Shown here: one piece after another, positions 21,424 to 34,893 of the stretch
Layout: each line of letters opens with the position of its first letter
How positions within the stretch are numbered: the first letter of the stretch is position 1
Source: Paragordius varius
Taxonomy: Eukaryota > Nematomorpha
DNA: 64,000 bases
NCBI GenBank assembly: GCA_964247055.1
Contig: OZ176056.1
Span: forward strand, 7,564,001 to 7,628,000
Direction of reading: 5' to 3'
Translations under genes and position numbers: made by a program
Notes under the pieces: model-generated
The model's input: the letters and a program-made list of their open reading frames with translations, nothing else
Told to the model about the DNA's origin: nothing
The model's database searches: none

Positions 21424-24400
21424 ATGATGAATCTCAATACTCGCAACAAAGAGGATAATATTTTAAACAAAATCGCTACCCTAGGTCGCAGACGTAAGCT
21501 TAAAGAAGGTATTTTTATTCAAAATTATCCTTTTAATTTAGCCCAGGAAGTTGAAAATTTATTGCAACAAGGTTATGTTGCAATTGACCAGCCTAAAACA
21601 CAGTTTGACGCCCTTAATCCTTCCGAGTTTATATTAGGTACAATTCTTATTTGAGTTTTTTTTTAATTTTTTGTTTTGGAAAACTTTTTTTTTATTAAAA
21701 TTAGAAAATAATGAAGAACGATGGATGATAGATCCTAAATCTAGAATGGAACCGAATGTGCAATATCTACTAAAAGTATTATGGATTTTATATAATTTTT
21801 TTAAGATTATGTTCTCATGGTATTTTGTTGAAATATATTCTAAAAGTTATCACATTTAATAAATTTATATATATATTAATCAAAACTTTAAATTTATAGC
21901 TTTATAATTTTTTTTAGAAACTATTTCAAAAATTCATAATAAAAATTTCTTATGCATTAAAAATAATTATTATTATTTCTCCCCGATAATATAATTATGC
22001 AATCTAGTATTTCCCATTATAAAAAAATAGATTGTAAACTTAAAGAAAGGTATTTTTACAATTTTTTATATTTCAAAAATGAATATCACAGAACTTTTTT
22101 AGTAATGTAAATAATTACCTAAAACATATAATTTTAATTTTAAATCAAAAAATATTTTTTAAAAGACAACGTGTCCATACTTTTTCAAACCTCAATTTTT
22201 ATATGAATAACCAATAGTTTTGGGTTTCAAAATTAGGAATATAAATGTGAATTGGTTTAATTTAAACAAAATATACTACTTGTCATATAGTTATATTAAA
22301 TTATTAAACATTCACATTTCTTTATGATAATGATATAGTATTTAAATGTTTTATTTTTAATATTTTTAGGTCCTTATCGATTGGATAAATGATACATTGT
22401 ATAAAACGGAAAGAATTTTAGTCAAGGATTTAGAGGAGGATTTATACGATGGCCAAATACTAGGAAAATTATATGGTATGATGGTAAAATAATATAGAAT
22501 GCGTATTTCTAACAATTACAGTAAAATATTGAATCATACAGATACGAATTGTAAAAAACAAATCAAAACGAGACAAATATTCTATTTGAAAAGACAACCG
22601 TACTTTTTTATTCTACATAAATTATTCAATTTCTATATATATATTTGATTGAATTACCAAGACACATTTCAATTTCTTTTATCTGCAATCTAAAATGATA
22701 AAAGTTATATTAAAAATAAGTGTAAGATATAGATATTCTTTCTAAAAATATATTTGTGGTTATATTTTAACCGGTTAATTTTAATATTATAGTAATTACA
22801 TATACAATCAATTTTGCAATTTCAAATGCCGTTTAAGAATTCTCTCTTATTTGGTTTTAATGTGTTTTCTTTTAAAATTCATGCAATTTTTTTTCAAAAT
22901 TATTTCTATATTCCATCAAAAGCGATGTCTTTTTTTTAAAAATTAGTTTTTTGTCAACTTTCCATGTTTTAATATGAATCAATTAAAGACAAGTATTTTT
23001 TTTATAAAAAGACAACCATGCTTTTTCAAACCTTAAATTTTTCCATACAAATTATTTAATTACAATTGTAAAATATATAATAATTGTATTACCAATTTTC
23101 ATCTACATTTTATACTTACCAGTTTAAAACAATCAGAGTTAATGAAAAAATCAAAAATTAAAAATTATGGTTGGCTTTTTAAAAATATGTTTGTCTATAT
23201 ATATTTCTACGTTCTGTCCGTATAATTTCAATTTTTATTGGATAAATCTTTGGGTATTTTTACGTTTTGTTTTAATATAATTTTAAGTTAGTCCGTATAA
23301 TTTCAATTTTTACTGGATTGGTGGTTACTTTTAGAATTTTTACATTTATCTGTTTACAATTTTAATTAATTTTTTTATTCTTATAAATAATAACCCAGAA
23401 AACTTAACTCAAACTAAACTTGAAACGATTGAACTTACCCAATCAGAAGAAAGGCAAAGGCAAAAACTACAAATTGTAACGGAAAAAATTGATCAGCTCC
23501 TTTCCATGCCCTATGAACATAACGAATGGACACCTGATGGTACTTTTTGCTTTTTCAATTAATTTTGTTTCATTAAACTTTTTTTGAACTTATTTGTGGT
23601 TTTAAGGTATTTTTTGCATTTTAAAATAAAGTTTTGTTAGTTTTAACATTTTCTACGATTTTTTAATATCATTATCAGAAATTTTATAAAAATAATAATT
23701 GTTCAAACCTTAAAAAACATTAAAAGTTTATACTAGACTAGTAATTTATTGCATTCCATTTATTTACAAATATAATTTTTGTGCTTATATTTTTATTATA
23801 TTAAAGGGCATTATAATCATTTTACATTTAAATTTCAGTATTTTTTTAGTATTTAAAAAGATATACAAATTATTAAAATTTTTTTTATTTTAAATTATGC
23901 TTAAATAGAAAAACAACAAATTTTTGTAATTTTTATACTTTAACTAGCGTAAATCTCGTGCTGCTACGCAGTCGAAGTCCTTCGGACTTCTGGGGGGGGG
24001 GGTATTTGAAAAAAAGGGACAAAAAAATGATCTACATATGTGGATTATTTCGAAACATTATTTACTAACTATGATCTCATAGGAATTTTAAAACGGTGCA
24101 CTCATACTAATATATTGTTTACTTGGGCGAAAGATTCAAAAAATTATTTTTGTGGACTTTGTTTTTTGAAAAAATGGCATTTCACGGGGGGAGCGGGTAA
24201 AAAGAGGGCCTAAATTAAAAAAGCGAGCCGACTATGTTCGGCGCAATCGAAAATAAGTAAACAAAAATCATATTTGATATTGAATGGTCCAACACGTTCT
24301 CCAGGAAATTGTATCAAAGACACCATTTTTGTGGACTTATGTTTTTTAAAAAAAACCGTTTTTTACACGGGGTGGGCCCGAACTGGGGGCCTATTTCACA

Positions 24401-25327
24401 AAAAGGGCGAAGCTATTGTCGGGGCATTCATTAATGATTATATTTTTTCGATAATTGGATTTGAATGGATCTACCGGTTTTCCGGAAACAGATCACAAAG
24501 CCACCTTTTTCCAATAGATAAATGATATAAACAATTATATTTTTTAGCAATCTTGAGTAAAGATCTCATCTCAATATGCCGTATCTGTTCTGCGCTTGCC
24601 TTATTTTTTTCTGGACAATCAAATGATAATATTTTACAAAAACTCTTGGCAAACCCACACGCTAAAAAACTGGAAAATGCTGACAATTATAATACTAATC
24701 AAAATTTTGATGTGTATGAAAATGTTTTAGGAGCCAATAAAGTATGTATTTATTGTAGTTTTTAATTTAAAGTAAAAAATGTAATTATACGGACAAAATG
24801 TAACTAATTTAAAAGAAAAACCATACTTTTAAAACCTTATTGTAAAATATAGGATTGATTGTGTTAGTAATATAAATAATTATATATATCTATCTTTTTT
24901 TTAACATTGCTATAAACAATGAGATTTTTAAAATAATCAACATATAAAAAGTATGGTTGTCTTTTAGAAAATAATATGTGTCTTTAAATTTTTAGGTTTT
25001 CTCCGTATAATTGCAATTTTAACTGTAAATTAATAGATAATATAAATATAAAAGAATTCATTAATCATAAAAAATACAACTTAATAAATTTACACTAAAA
25101 TTTTTTTTCTTATATATATATATATATATAATGGAAAATTCACCCTAATTATGTGTTTTTGGGATAACATAATTCCTCATCAATATAAATATAACTTTAT
25201 GGTATAATTTATTATTTTTTCATTATTATATTTATTTTAAACTTAAAAAAATAAAAAAATATAAGTAATATTTAATCTTAAAGAAACACATAATTCAGTT
25301 TAGGGTGAATTTGAAGTGTAAATGGTA

Positions 25328-25375
<48 letters not shown>

Positions 25376-27042
25376 AAAAAATTAAGTAATATTTAATCTT
25401 AAAGAAACACATAATTTAGTTTGGAGTGAATTTGAATTGACCTTATTGCCATTTTATTTAATCGCTCATTTTTTTCAAGTTTCAAGATGGAAAAAACAGT
25501 TCCAGCATTATTCAATCACAACAGGCTGCTGTTGCATTATTGAACAATTCCTATCTCATTACGACATTGCATGTTAGGGCGCGTGGGGATGGCACCTTAG
25601 CTATAAAACGGAGTCAAACTAATCTTATATCCGTTCCACCCGCCCTCTCTACAACGTTTGAGTTGGATAATTTGCATTTACTCGGTCTGAATTCAAGGTC
25701 ATTCCCTTGTAAATTTGCTAGGGATCAACACAGTGAATACGGTTATAACTGTAATACTGCTTCTACTTATACTTCTACTAAAGATGCATTTGATACCTTG
25801 TTTGCTCATGCTCCTGAAAAATTGGATATCGTGAGAAAGGTAGTGGTTGGTTGGTTTTTTTACTCTAGTAAAATTGAAAAATTTTTGAGCAGAAATAAAA
25901 GATTATTTTTATTGTTTCTACTTTATTTTGGCATATTTTAGACACATTTTCTACATTATAATATTTTGTTGTATTCTTACAAATGTTGGTCGTTAATTAC
26001 AAAAATTAGGTGTTTAAATATAATGATTTTCTAAGGGTTTTTTGGTTATTTTAAATACTCAACCTAACTCAATGCATATCCCAACTTGATATTATTTAAA
26101 ATTTAAAAAAATCATCATAGAATAAAGGTTATATTTTATGATTAATTTGCTAATGTTAGAACTTTTAAGATATCTATATGTATATTTTCAATTTTTAGTC
26201 ATTGTTGACTTTTGCCAGAAAGCATTTATCTGCATTCAATATTGATGTTTATGATTTAGAAGAACAGGTAATATTTTTGGATATACTATCGAAATTATTG
26301 AATTATTTTTATAAATAAGTTAAAATTATTGATATTTTATAATTTATACAATAAATATAACGGTTAAACATCAAATTAATTAGCTTTCAAAAGGCAGTAA
26401 TTAAAAAATGTGTCAAATTATAAAAAGAATAAAAATTTTCAATTTATTAACTGTTTTATAACATATGGTAATTTGGGTTATGGCATTAACATTATTGTTG
26501 ACTTTGTATAGCAAGTATTTTAGTTTTTATGTTAGAATTTTTGCTTTTTTTAACCTTGCTTATTTTGGATTAGATTTGATCATTTGCTCTATCTATTTCC
26601 GATTTGAAAAATAAAACGATGGATGTTAATTCTAATTTAAATATATAATAAAATTGTTAAACATTTTTCTGTATATATATATGTTTAGTTTAATGATGGA
26701 TGTCTATTTATCCTATTGTTGAGTCAATTGGAAAATGTATTTATCCCCCTGTATTTATATCATCAAGAAGTCCAAACTCACGACGATAAGGTTTTATAAT
26801 AAAATAAAAAAATTTGCAGCAAAATTTTACAGTAAAATGTTAAAATCATAGTATAACCTTTAATTTGTTCATAAAAGATTGTCAATTATTCAATTATATA
26901 TCTTATCTTTTTATTTTCCATTATAAATATAAAGTTATGTTTGGAAAAATACTTTTTATTCTAAATATCCCCAAGTTCATTATTTAACTATTTTTTCTAT
27001 ATTTATATATTATTTAAAGCTTATTTTTTTCATAATTTGGAG

Positions 27043-27095
<53 letters not shown>

Positions 27096-27743
27096 AGGTC
27101 CATAATGTTAATTTTGTGTTGGAATTGATGGCAAAATTAGATTATGACAAAACTATGGTAACTACAGCTGGTAAACTTTTACTTTTTAACTTAAAATTTT
27201 TTCAAAATATTTCCGAACATTACGATATTAATGCCAAAGAAAACACTTTAGTCAGTTAATTTATAATAAAGAAATCTCTTATTTTTTTTATATAACCCTA
27301 TGTAATTCAATAATGAGATTAAAAAGTATTTGCCTATTTTTTTTGTGGTTAAAGTATTATGTTTTGTAAAAATTATAATTCTATAAATTATAAAAATTTT
27401 TATTTTTATATTTATATAAAATGGGCTTTATATAGAAATTATATACATCTTAAATATTTAAGTTAATGTCGCGCATTTTAATCGATAAAATAAATACTAT
27501 TTTTTGGATAAAAAATTAATTGTCACATTTATATAAAACGAATTTTTTATTGCGTTAGTTGGCAACTTTTATCAATCAAATTTAAATTTATTCCTTTTTT
27601 CATTTATATCTTTACTGAATATCTATTCTAATTCACTTACATTTCTATTTATATCATATATAGATGTGGTCAACAAAGATTTGAAAGCTATATTGCGATT
27701 ACTATACGCCTTTTTTTCCAAAAGCAAACTACAATCGCACTAA
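21424..27743 (+). CDS. parvin: Parvin, integrin-linked kinase binding adaptor with two CH domains
   Basis: Ten exons: 21424-21637, 21705-21775, 22370-22475, 23399-23539, 24548-24741, 25480-25839, 26199-26267, 26689-26790, 27098-27170, 27664-27743 (TAA). Phases match throughout and give 469 residues (human alpha-parvin 372). The N-terminal DNILNKIATLGRRRKLKE matches the parvin start. CH1 is about residues 96-210 (VLIDWINDTLYKTERILVKD, EEDLYDGQILGKLY, LTQSEERQRQKLQ). CH2 is about 343-466 (DAFDTLFAHAPEKLDIVRKS, NDGCLFILLLSQLENVFIPL, VHNVNFVLELM, DLKAILRLLYAFFSK). Parvin binds ILK and paxillin LD motifs through CH2 and links integrins to actin as part of the ILK–PINCH–parvin complex. The inter-CH linker is about 100 residues longer than usual, encoded mostly by exon 6 (Asn/Ser/Thr-rich). 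Exon 6 is read from acceptor 25478-25479, which keeps phase. The first ATG of the MM pair is used. Introns hold MITEs and a Helitron. Confidence 0.9.
22517..22765. repeat. Family A MITE in parvin intron 3
   Basis: TACAGTAAAATATTGAATCATACAG at the left, then GAGACAAATATTC and AAAGACAACCGTAC. The right terminus is eroded. It starts about 40 bp after exon 3. Confidence 0.5.
22975..23318. repeat. Family A MITE with duplicated right end
   Basis: Left arm AAAGACAAGTATTTTTT and GACAACCATGCTTTTTCAAA. The right end GTCCGTATAATTTCAATTTT appears twice, near 23218-23240 and 23292-23312. Confidence 0.5.
23944..24521 (-). mobile_element. Short Helitron copy in parvin intron 4
   Basis: On the minus strand it ends ATTTACGCTAG with part of the double hairpin (CGAAGTCCTTCGGACTTC is visible at the left). 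The inner segment ATCTACATATGTGGATTATT matches the 593-bp copy at 52530-53122. The 5' TC terminus is degraded. The element stops only about 26 bp before exon 5. Confidence 0.65.
24768..25027. repeat. Family A MITE in parvin intron 5
   Basis: AATTATACGGACAAAATG at the left and GTATAATTGCAATTTTAACTGTAA at the right with inner arms AACCATACTTTT / AAAAGTATGGTTGTCTTTT. It begins 26 bp after exon 5. Confidence 0.7.
25133..25440. repeat. Family Y MITE and a second partial copy
   Basis: ATTCACCCTAATTATGTG at the left and CACATAATTCAGTTTAGGGT at the right give one copy to about 25330. After a (TA)n tract (25331-25372) the stretch AATCTTAAAGAAACACATAA is repeated at about 25385-25440, a partial duplication of the right arm. 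It ends 40 bp before exon 6. Confidence 0.6.
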
Positions 27744-27746
27744 TTT

Positions 27747-27788
<42 letters not shown>

Positions 27789-29084
27789 TAGACATGCATT
27801 TAGTTTACCTTTTAAAATCACTTTTTTAAGACCAAAATCATGATGAATGAGAGCTTCCATTATTTTTATAATAATTATATAAAAATAATTTATTTTGATA
27901 CCCTCGCTAGACCATATTTTATTGTGTATTATATGTGCGTTTAATTATGAAATTTTATTTTAAAGTTGAAAAAATTGATGCATAAATATCAATATTTTTT
28001 TTCAAATATATTCTGATTAAATTTACTGCGTAATATGTTATTTTCCATCTCTCTTTTATTACTTTAATGAAAATAAGAAATTTTATCATTCGGAAAATCT
28101 TGGTACCTTTCACACAATTTACTTTATCTATATGATATAAACACATATCATATTTCATCGCTTCACATCCCCGCAGATGATAAATACACAGGAATTTCCA
28201 TCCTCATACCGAACACACAATTCTAAATTTCAGGCACATATCGTCCTTTTTATTATTCTTCCGAACGAATCAATAATTTTTAAAAAACATGTAAAAAATC
28301 AGTGAGCCTATCTTACTCATCTTTTTACTATATTGCAGTACACCACCACTATGCCAAATTCCCATAAAAATGAATAACTTTGGAAAAATAAATTACCATA
28401 ACCTTACGCTAAAAATGGTGACATGGAATATATGCGGCAGTTTATTAACAAATTCGATATAAGAATTTGTGAAAGGAAACGGTTAAACATTAAGGTGTTT
28501 TAGCTATAGGAAAGTCATATGCAACATAACTCACACATATTTGACAATCATTCGTTTTATAACTCACCAAACATACTGATATAGACTGTCGGATTGAATC
28601 CCTATGAAACCCTAAGCTATAACATATACACAGTGTATACATAAAAGCTATGATGATATTTATATATATTCTGATAGGAAAATGTATCAGGATTTTCTTG
28701 GTGCTTTTGGTTTCGGCCCTTACGATTAATTTAAGAAAGTTATTTAAATTCTTGTGGTAAATTTTCCATGGCAGAAAAATTGGCGTAAATCTAGTTAAAA
28801 AATTTTTTTGGGGAAGGCTAAATGCTTAATCTAAAAATTATCATTAAAAATATCGTAAACTACATAAATAAATTTATTTATATGATTTAAATTATAATGT
28901 AGGATCGGAATATCTCATATATTTGTACCTATCCAAAATGGGCAAGTTCTCTTAAAATAAAGGCTAAATGCCGAGATTGAGCGATAAAAATTTATATGAT
29001 GATCTTCGCATCTTAAAAGTTTTTTTCCGCAAAAATGGATATTTTCCATATTTATTTTATAGCAAAATTTGTGAAGCAAATTTT
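27744..29084. other. Intergenic, no gene seen
   Basis: 3' flank of parvin starting with a (TA)n tract at about 27755-27784. No supportable gene or repeat. Confidence 0.4.
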
Positions 29085-29360
29085 ATGGTATTTGGAAGCA
29101 TGGTGGAAACGGTATTAAAACACTGTAACATATTATATAAGCATTTCTATATGATTTAATGATACTGAACATTTTACCTCAAAATTATGTAAATTTGTTC
29201 CTCTTAAAATTTATGTAAAATGCAAAACTCACCTAATTCTAAAATCGAGCTAATTTTGAGATGTTAGTAATGTTCAGTATCATTATATTGTATTGAAACA
29301 GTGTTTTTATAACATATTTAGGCGTTTTTATACCGTTCCAACATGCTTAAAATAATATGG
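29085..29360. repeat. Long imperfect palindrome (MITE-like)
   Basis: Left arm GCATGGTGGAAACGGTAT ... AATGATACTGAACAT, right arm ATGTTCAGTATCATT ... ATACCGTTCCAACATGC. Arms of about 90 bp face each other across about 80 bp. Much of the small open frame at 28968-29159 lies in this left arm, so it is not a gene. Confidence 0.55.
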
Positions 29361-29417
29361 AGTACACGGCACGAAAAAATTTAGGACTTACACTAAAATT
29401 TAAATTTTATTAAAATA

Positions 29418-31124
29418 CTAGCGTAAATCTCGTGGACGCAGCCCGAGGAAGTCCTTCAGACTTCTGGGGAGGGGGGGGTTTGAAGTTTGGATTTGAATGG
29501 GTCTACCGGTTTTCCGGAAACAGATCACAAAGTTACATGAGAAATCAGTTTTTAGCGGGTAGCTCCTTACCCAGCAGCTATTATCAAAGAAACGCCTGAC
29601 TAAAATTTTTGCCTTTTAACAGAGAATACGTGGAATCCATATTGAATTTTTACGGTCTCATACCTAGGGCGAAAAATAGATTTAAAAAATTATTTTTGTG
29701 GACTTTGTTTTTTGAAAAAAATGGCATTTTACGGGGGTAGCGGGTAAAAAGAGGGCCTAAATCAAAAAAGTGACTCGACTATGTTCGGCGCATTCGAAAA
29801 TAAGTAAACAAAAATTATATTTGAAATTGAATGATCCAACACGTTCTCCAGAAAATTGTCTCAAAGACACGATTTTGGACTTCTGTTTTCAAAAAAAAAC
29901 CGTTTTTCATACGGGGTGGGCCCGAACTGGGGGCCTATTTCAAAAAAAAGGCGAAGCTATTGTCGGGGCATTCATTAATGATTATATTTTTTCGAAGTTT
30001 GGATTTGAATGGGTTTACCGGTTTTCCTGTACCAGATCACAAAGCCAGCATTTTCCATTTTTATAAATATATAGATTACCATAAATAATGTATTAATATC
30101 CATATATCTTTTAACATCCTATACATATGATAGATACTCCTTACTCAGCAGCTATCATCAAAGACACGATTGACTAAAATTTTTGCCTTTTAACAGGCAA
30201 TATAAAAAATCCTTCTCGTATTTTTACAGTCTCATACCTTGGAAAAATTACAATAAAAAAATTATTTTTTTGGACTTTGTTTTTTTTGAAAAAAATGGCA
30301 TTTTACGGGAGTAGCGGGTAAAAAGAGGGCCTAAATCAAAAAAGTGACTCGACTATGTTCGGCGCAATCGAAAATAAGTAAACAAAAATTATATTTGAAA
30401 TTGAATGGTCCAACACGTTCTCCAAAAAATTGACTTAACCCATTTTTTACCCGGGGTAGGACCGAACTGGGGACCTAATTCCAAAAAAGGGCGAAGCCAT
30501 TGTCGGGGCATTCATTAATGATTAAATTTTTTCGATGTTTGGATTTAAATGGGTTCACCGGTTTTCCGGAAACAGATCACAAAGTTACATGAGAAATCAG
30601 TTTTTAGCGGGTAGCTCCTTACCCAGCAGCTATTATCAAAGAAACGCATGACTAAAATTTTTGCCTTTTAACAGGGAATACGTGGAATCCATATTGAATT
30701 TTTACGGTGTCATACCTAGGGCGAAAAATAGATTTAAAAAATTATTTTTGTGGACTTTGTTTTTTGAAAAAAATGGCATTTTTCGGGGGTAGCGGGTAAA
30801 AAGAGGGCCTAAATCAAAAAAGTGACTCGACTATGTTCGGCGCAATCGAAAATAAGTAAACAAAAATTTTCGAAATTGAATGATCCAACACGTTCTCCAG
30901 AAAATTGTCTCAAAGACACGATTTTGGACTTCTGTTTTCAAAAAAAAAACCGTTTTTCATACGGGGTGGGCCCGAACTGGGGGCCTATTTCAAAAAAAGA
31001 GCGAAGCTATTGTCGGGGCATCATTAATGATTATATTTTTTTGAAGTTTGGATTTGAATGGGTCTACCGGTTTTCCTGTACCAGATCACAAAGCCAGCAT
31101 TTTCCATTTTTATAAATATATAGA
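29418..31124 (-). mobile_element. Non-autonomous Helitron, 1.71 kb, composite
   Basis: The same structure as 9144-10844 on the other strand: TCTATATATTTATAAAAATG at 31124 and CTAG at 29421-29418 followed by T on that strand. Four half-units begin near 31100, 30590, 30055 and 29540 with the same alternation of start types. An internal 5'-end sequence at 30075-30055 repeats the true terminus. The first GC hairpin is kept, but the second has lost most of its 3' arm (CTCGGGCTGCGTCCACGAG). Confidence 0.8.
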
Positions 31125-32331
31125 TTGTATTGCTTTTTTGTATTTATGATATATATATATATATATATATATATTTAGTAAATATTTTGGAATAATTTAT
31201 TTAGCATTCTTCAAAAAAATTATTTAACAAAATACTCTCAAATGTTGTCATTATCAAATATGGTTCAGTTGGCACAAAAGTGTAAATAACTTTCTTAATT
31301 AACTCGTAAGGGCCCAAAATCAAAAGCAACATGATAATATTCTGATATATTTTCTTAACAGAGAATATATATATATATATATATTAACATCTTTTTTGTG
31401 GACGCTGTTATATTATATATGGTATTATCATATAATTGAATAAATAGGAATGAAGACGTAAATATTAACATATAGCACTACGAAATCACCTTAAATTTTG
31501 TACGCCAAATTTTTTGAATTATCAAATATCGTTATAAAATAGCATTAAAAAATAAATATGAAAATATAATTTCGACAAAAACAATCCCTTTAGTATATAA
31601 CTTTCTGTTATATTCGATTTTATGTAATATATATGTTAACTAAAATAAAGCTGAAATATGCTATTTGGAAGAAGAGATAAATATTGTCCAAAAAATTAAT
31701 GATTTTGAGTAAAATGCTAGGGAGCCTCATATATTCTTCTAACAATTGCTTAGGAGAGACTAAATTTTGAATTATAAAAAATTAAATAATCTCTAAAAAC
31801 ATGAGCTCCTAGGGTTGTATATCCAGAACAATTTGTAATTCAAAAATCAATATAAATTTCAGGTATTAGGCCTAAATTAATATGATTGGGGTTTTATGCG
31901 CTTAATTTAAATAAATTTCTTTGAATAAAATCCTAATCCCAAACTCTTAGCCGCCATTTTTTTCTAATTTTTTTGAATCGCTTATGCAACATGCAAATAA
32001 ATGTATATTATGGTTAGAAAATTTAAATAATTAATTTTGGTAAGTTTTCAGGTTGCATTTTACAAGCAAAAACTTGATATTTAGTGATCAAAATCAGCTT
32101 TTTTAGGAGCTGTTCCTATTTTGGACTCTAGAAAAATTTCAAAAAATATAAGCTTTCTTACCAAACACAGGATAACAAAATTTTTTTATTTTAACTAAAA
32201 TAGCTTTGAAAATGGTAGTTAAGCTATGAAATTTAAAACTACACCAATATCTCACCGCGGACAAAAAAGTCAGAAGTGTTGAAAATATGAATTTTTAATA
32301 TTCATACAATGTACAATAAAGATATCGTCAC
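31125..32331. other. Intergenic, no gene seen
   Basis: AT-rich with (TA)n at about 31147-31173 and 31368-31384. No supportable gene. Confidence 0.4.
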
Positions 32332-32882
32332 TTGACACTTGGATAACCACATTCATTCACTCTTCCAATTCAAATAAAGGCTTTAAGGATCCCAGGCAAA
32401 ATCAAATATTTCTAAAAATATGAAACAAATTAAAACCATTGCAAAAGTTTGTCATTTAACATGATGCACCGAATTTAAAAAACGCTTTATTAACAAAACT
32501 TTTTATTACTTATTTTATGGATGAACATTAAGGTAAAAATATAGTCAACATGACTGTGTGTGCATTACTAAATATAATAATAATGCATAAACTACTTTTT
32601 ATGTTTGATTTATTATATGTGATTTAATTAAAAAATTAGCTTCAATTTTAGCGCAAGTCAAAAAATGATATTTGCAAAAATGTGCCAAAATAAAAATGGG
32701 GTCGAATTAGTAGTTAGATATGGATTTTTCAAAATTAAATAATTTATATTTTGGCAACCTTATATAATGTTTATAAATATAGACAAAAAATTTAAATTAA
32801 ACCGCTTCTCTCAGTAGTTTATCAATATAAACTAAATATAGTTTAAGTTCTTTAGATGCTCCCACTTTGAATCAAAGTGTTA
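32332..32882. repeat. TTAA-family MITE, diverged
   Basis: Left end TTGACACTTGGATAACCACA (family TTAACACTTGGATAC) and right end TTTGAATCAAAGTGTTAA. The body has AAACAAATTAAAACCATTGC and ACCGCTTCTCTCAGTAG as in the other copies. Confidence 0.65.
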
Positions 32883-33641
32883 AGTGCATGTCAAATAATT
32901 TTATGGCATGTTCCAAATTTTGCATTACATTGTCCAGAATAACTCCACTTTTAAATACTTGATAATTAAGGTATTTATGATGTTGGAATTCATACTATTG
33001 CATTAAACAGACCAACTGTAAAAAATGCCTTAAACTCAATGATGCCCGATTTAGTATTAATATTTATACCTATTTAATTATGCTGCGCAAGCTGTTCCCG
33101 GCATTTTTTGCTCAGTTTTTTTTTTCGTATTTCAATAACTATATTATAAAAATTAAAAAATAACGTTACTAAACTCAAAATAAATATTTTGTATTTAACG
33201 TTAAAAACTGAAACCATAATTTTATAATTTTACCCTATAACCTATTACAGTGTACGGCAAAAATTGGGGTTAAAAAATAAGGTTATGCTGCAATATACCG
33301 ATTGATAGCAAATTTTGTCCAGATTAAGAACATGAAAACATCTATGTGGTAATTTATAAGACAGCCCTTTAATTTGTGTTTAAACTAGGCCTATAATACT
33401 CTATAATGACTGATTTATAATAGGTTATAGGCGATTTTATGAAATAAAATATTTTATTAGTTTATATAATTATGAAGACCTCTATATTAGGTGGATATCT
33501 TATAAAAGGTGGATTTATATATAAATCTCTAATATTAAGCATAATTTTGTTACTATAATTAATATTTTTAAATTTTGGCAGTTTCTTTGTGATGAATTTT
33601 TTGAAATTTTACATTTATAAATAATATTTGTAAACAAAATT

Positions 33642-33890
33642 TACAGTTATTTAAACTATACAGACAAAATGTAAAAATTAAAAAACATTTTGAAAAACAA
33701 CCATTCTTTTAATTTAACTCGTCGCTATGAATTTCAAAACGTAAAAATATAAATTGGTTACGATTATATAAATTCAATCAACTCTAGGTAAAATTAAATT
33801 TATAAAAGGTATGGTTGTTTATGTTTAAAAATATTTGTTTTTTAGTTTATACGTTTTGTCTGCATATCATATAGATTTTTTATCGTTAGT
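33642..33890. repeat. Family A MITE
   Basis: TACAGTTATTTAAACTATAC with AGACAAAATGTAAAAATT at the left and ATACGTTTTGTCTGCATA at the right. Confidence 0.6.
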
Positions 33891-34609
33891 TATCAAATTT
33901 TTTATAGCATGAGCATCTATAATTAGAGCAACAATCTTTTTATTAACTTTAATGTTTTCAATTAAATTTTTAATGTTTTAATACCGCAATACAAAGATAC
34001 AGCTCTGATACTCGGCCAACAAACAAACTATAGGCTATTTTTAAAAATTAATATGGGTGTTTTTGATGATAGGTGGATTTTAAACAGGTTTAGTGACGTT
34101 ACATTAAAACTAATTAGCCAATTCTTACATGAAACGTCCATCAAAATCTAATTCATATTCAGAAAACCACCATTTCATCTATCTTGTTACTAAAATAGGG
34201 CGTTTGGGTGATGTAATCTATAAAGACTGCTACATCAAAATCAATTAGCCAAGTCTTACAATAAACCCTCCACCATATCTACAAAAGAACTTGGCCATTA
34301 TAAATAATATTTTGATATTCATTATAAAAAATAATGTTTTAATAAATTATCCGTATTTAACCATAAAAATGAATGGGGTCATAATATCTTACAAAATAAA
34401 TATTTTAAATCTATAAGAGATATAATATGGTTATTTTTTACAATATATTTTCATGTTTTGTTATAAATCAATTAATGCAGACAGCCATTTTGTATAGCCC
34501 CAATTTTTTCACAAGAATTTTAAGATGATCAAAAGTCATTGGGACGATCTAATTTAAAAATTAAAAATGAAACTAGATTGCCAAACTACCTCTCTTGTTT
34601 ATTTTTCAA
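33891..34609. other. Intergenic with a weak two-copy repeat
   Basis: AATTAGCCAATTCTTACAT near 34120 and AATTAGCCAAGTCTTACAAT near 34245 share flanking context, a decayed duplication. No gene seen. Confidence 0.3.
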
Positions 34610-34893
34610 CTTATACACTAAACGTTTAAACTAAAAGATGAATATTTTTTTTAAAAGATAACCCCATACTTTTAAAACCCTAATTTTTTAAATATTATTT
34701 TTCTATATTTAAATGATTGTTTTAAATTGCAAAGTATGAAATTGACGTTTGGTGAGACAACATTTATGTTTTTAATTGTAATTAAATGATGTATATAGAA
34801 AAAATTAAAGTATGAAAAAGTATCGTTGTCCTTAGAAAAAATATTTGTTTCTATAATTTAGAGTTTTGTCTGTATAATTCCAATTTTTGTTGA
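34610..34893. repeat. Family A MITE, left end eroded
   Basis: AGATGAATATTTTTTTTAAA and AAAGATAACCCCATAC at the left; GTATCGTTGTCC and AGTTTTGTCTGTATAATTCC at the right. Confidence 0.5.

Noticed and set aside
21171-21458. 95-residue plus-strand frame across the mRpS34 exon
   Set aside because: Antisense shadow of mRpS34; the minus strand carries the conserved protein.
22476-22484. Alternative parvin donor GATG/GTAAAA nine bases after the chosen one
   Set aside because: The chosen donor (GTATGA) gives exactly the usual spacing between DGQ..KL and LTQSE in CH1; the alternative would add residues in a fixed helix region and breaks the count.
28968-29159. 63-residue frame MPRLSDKNLYDDLR
   Set aside because: About half of it is the arm of an inverted repeat and there is no splice or homology support.
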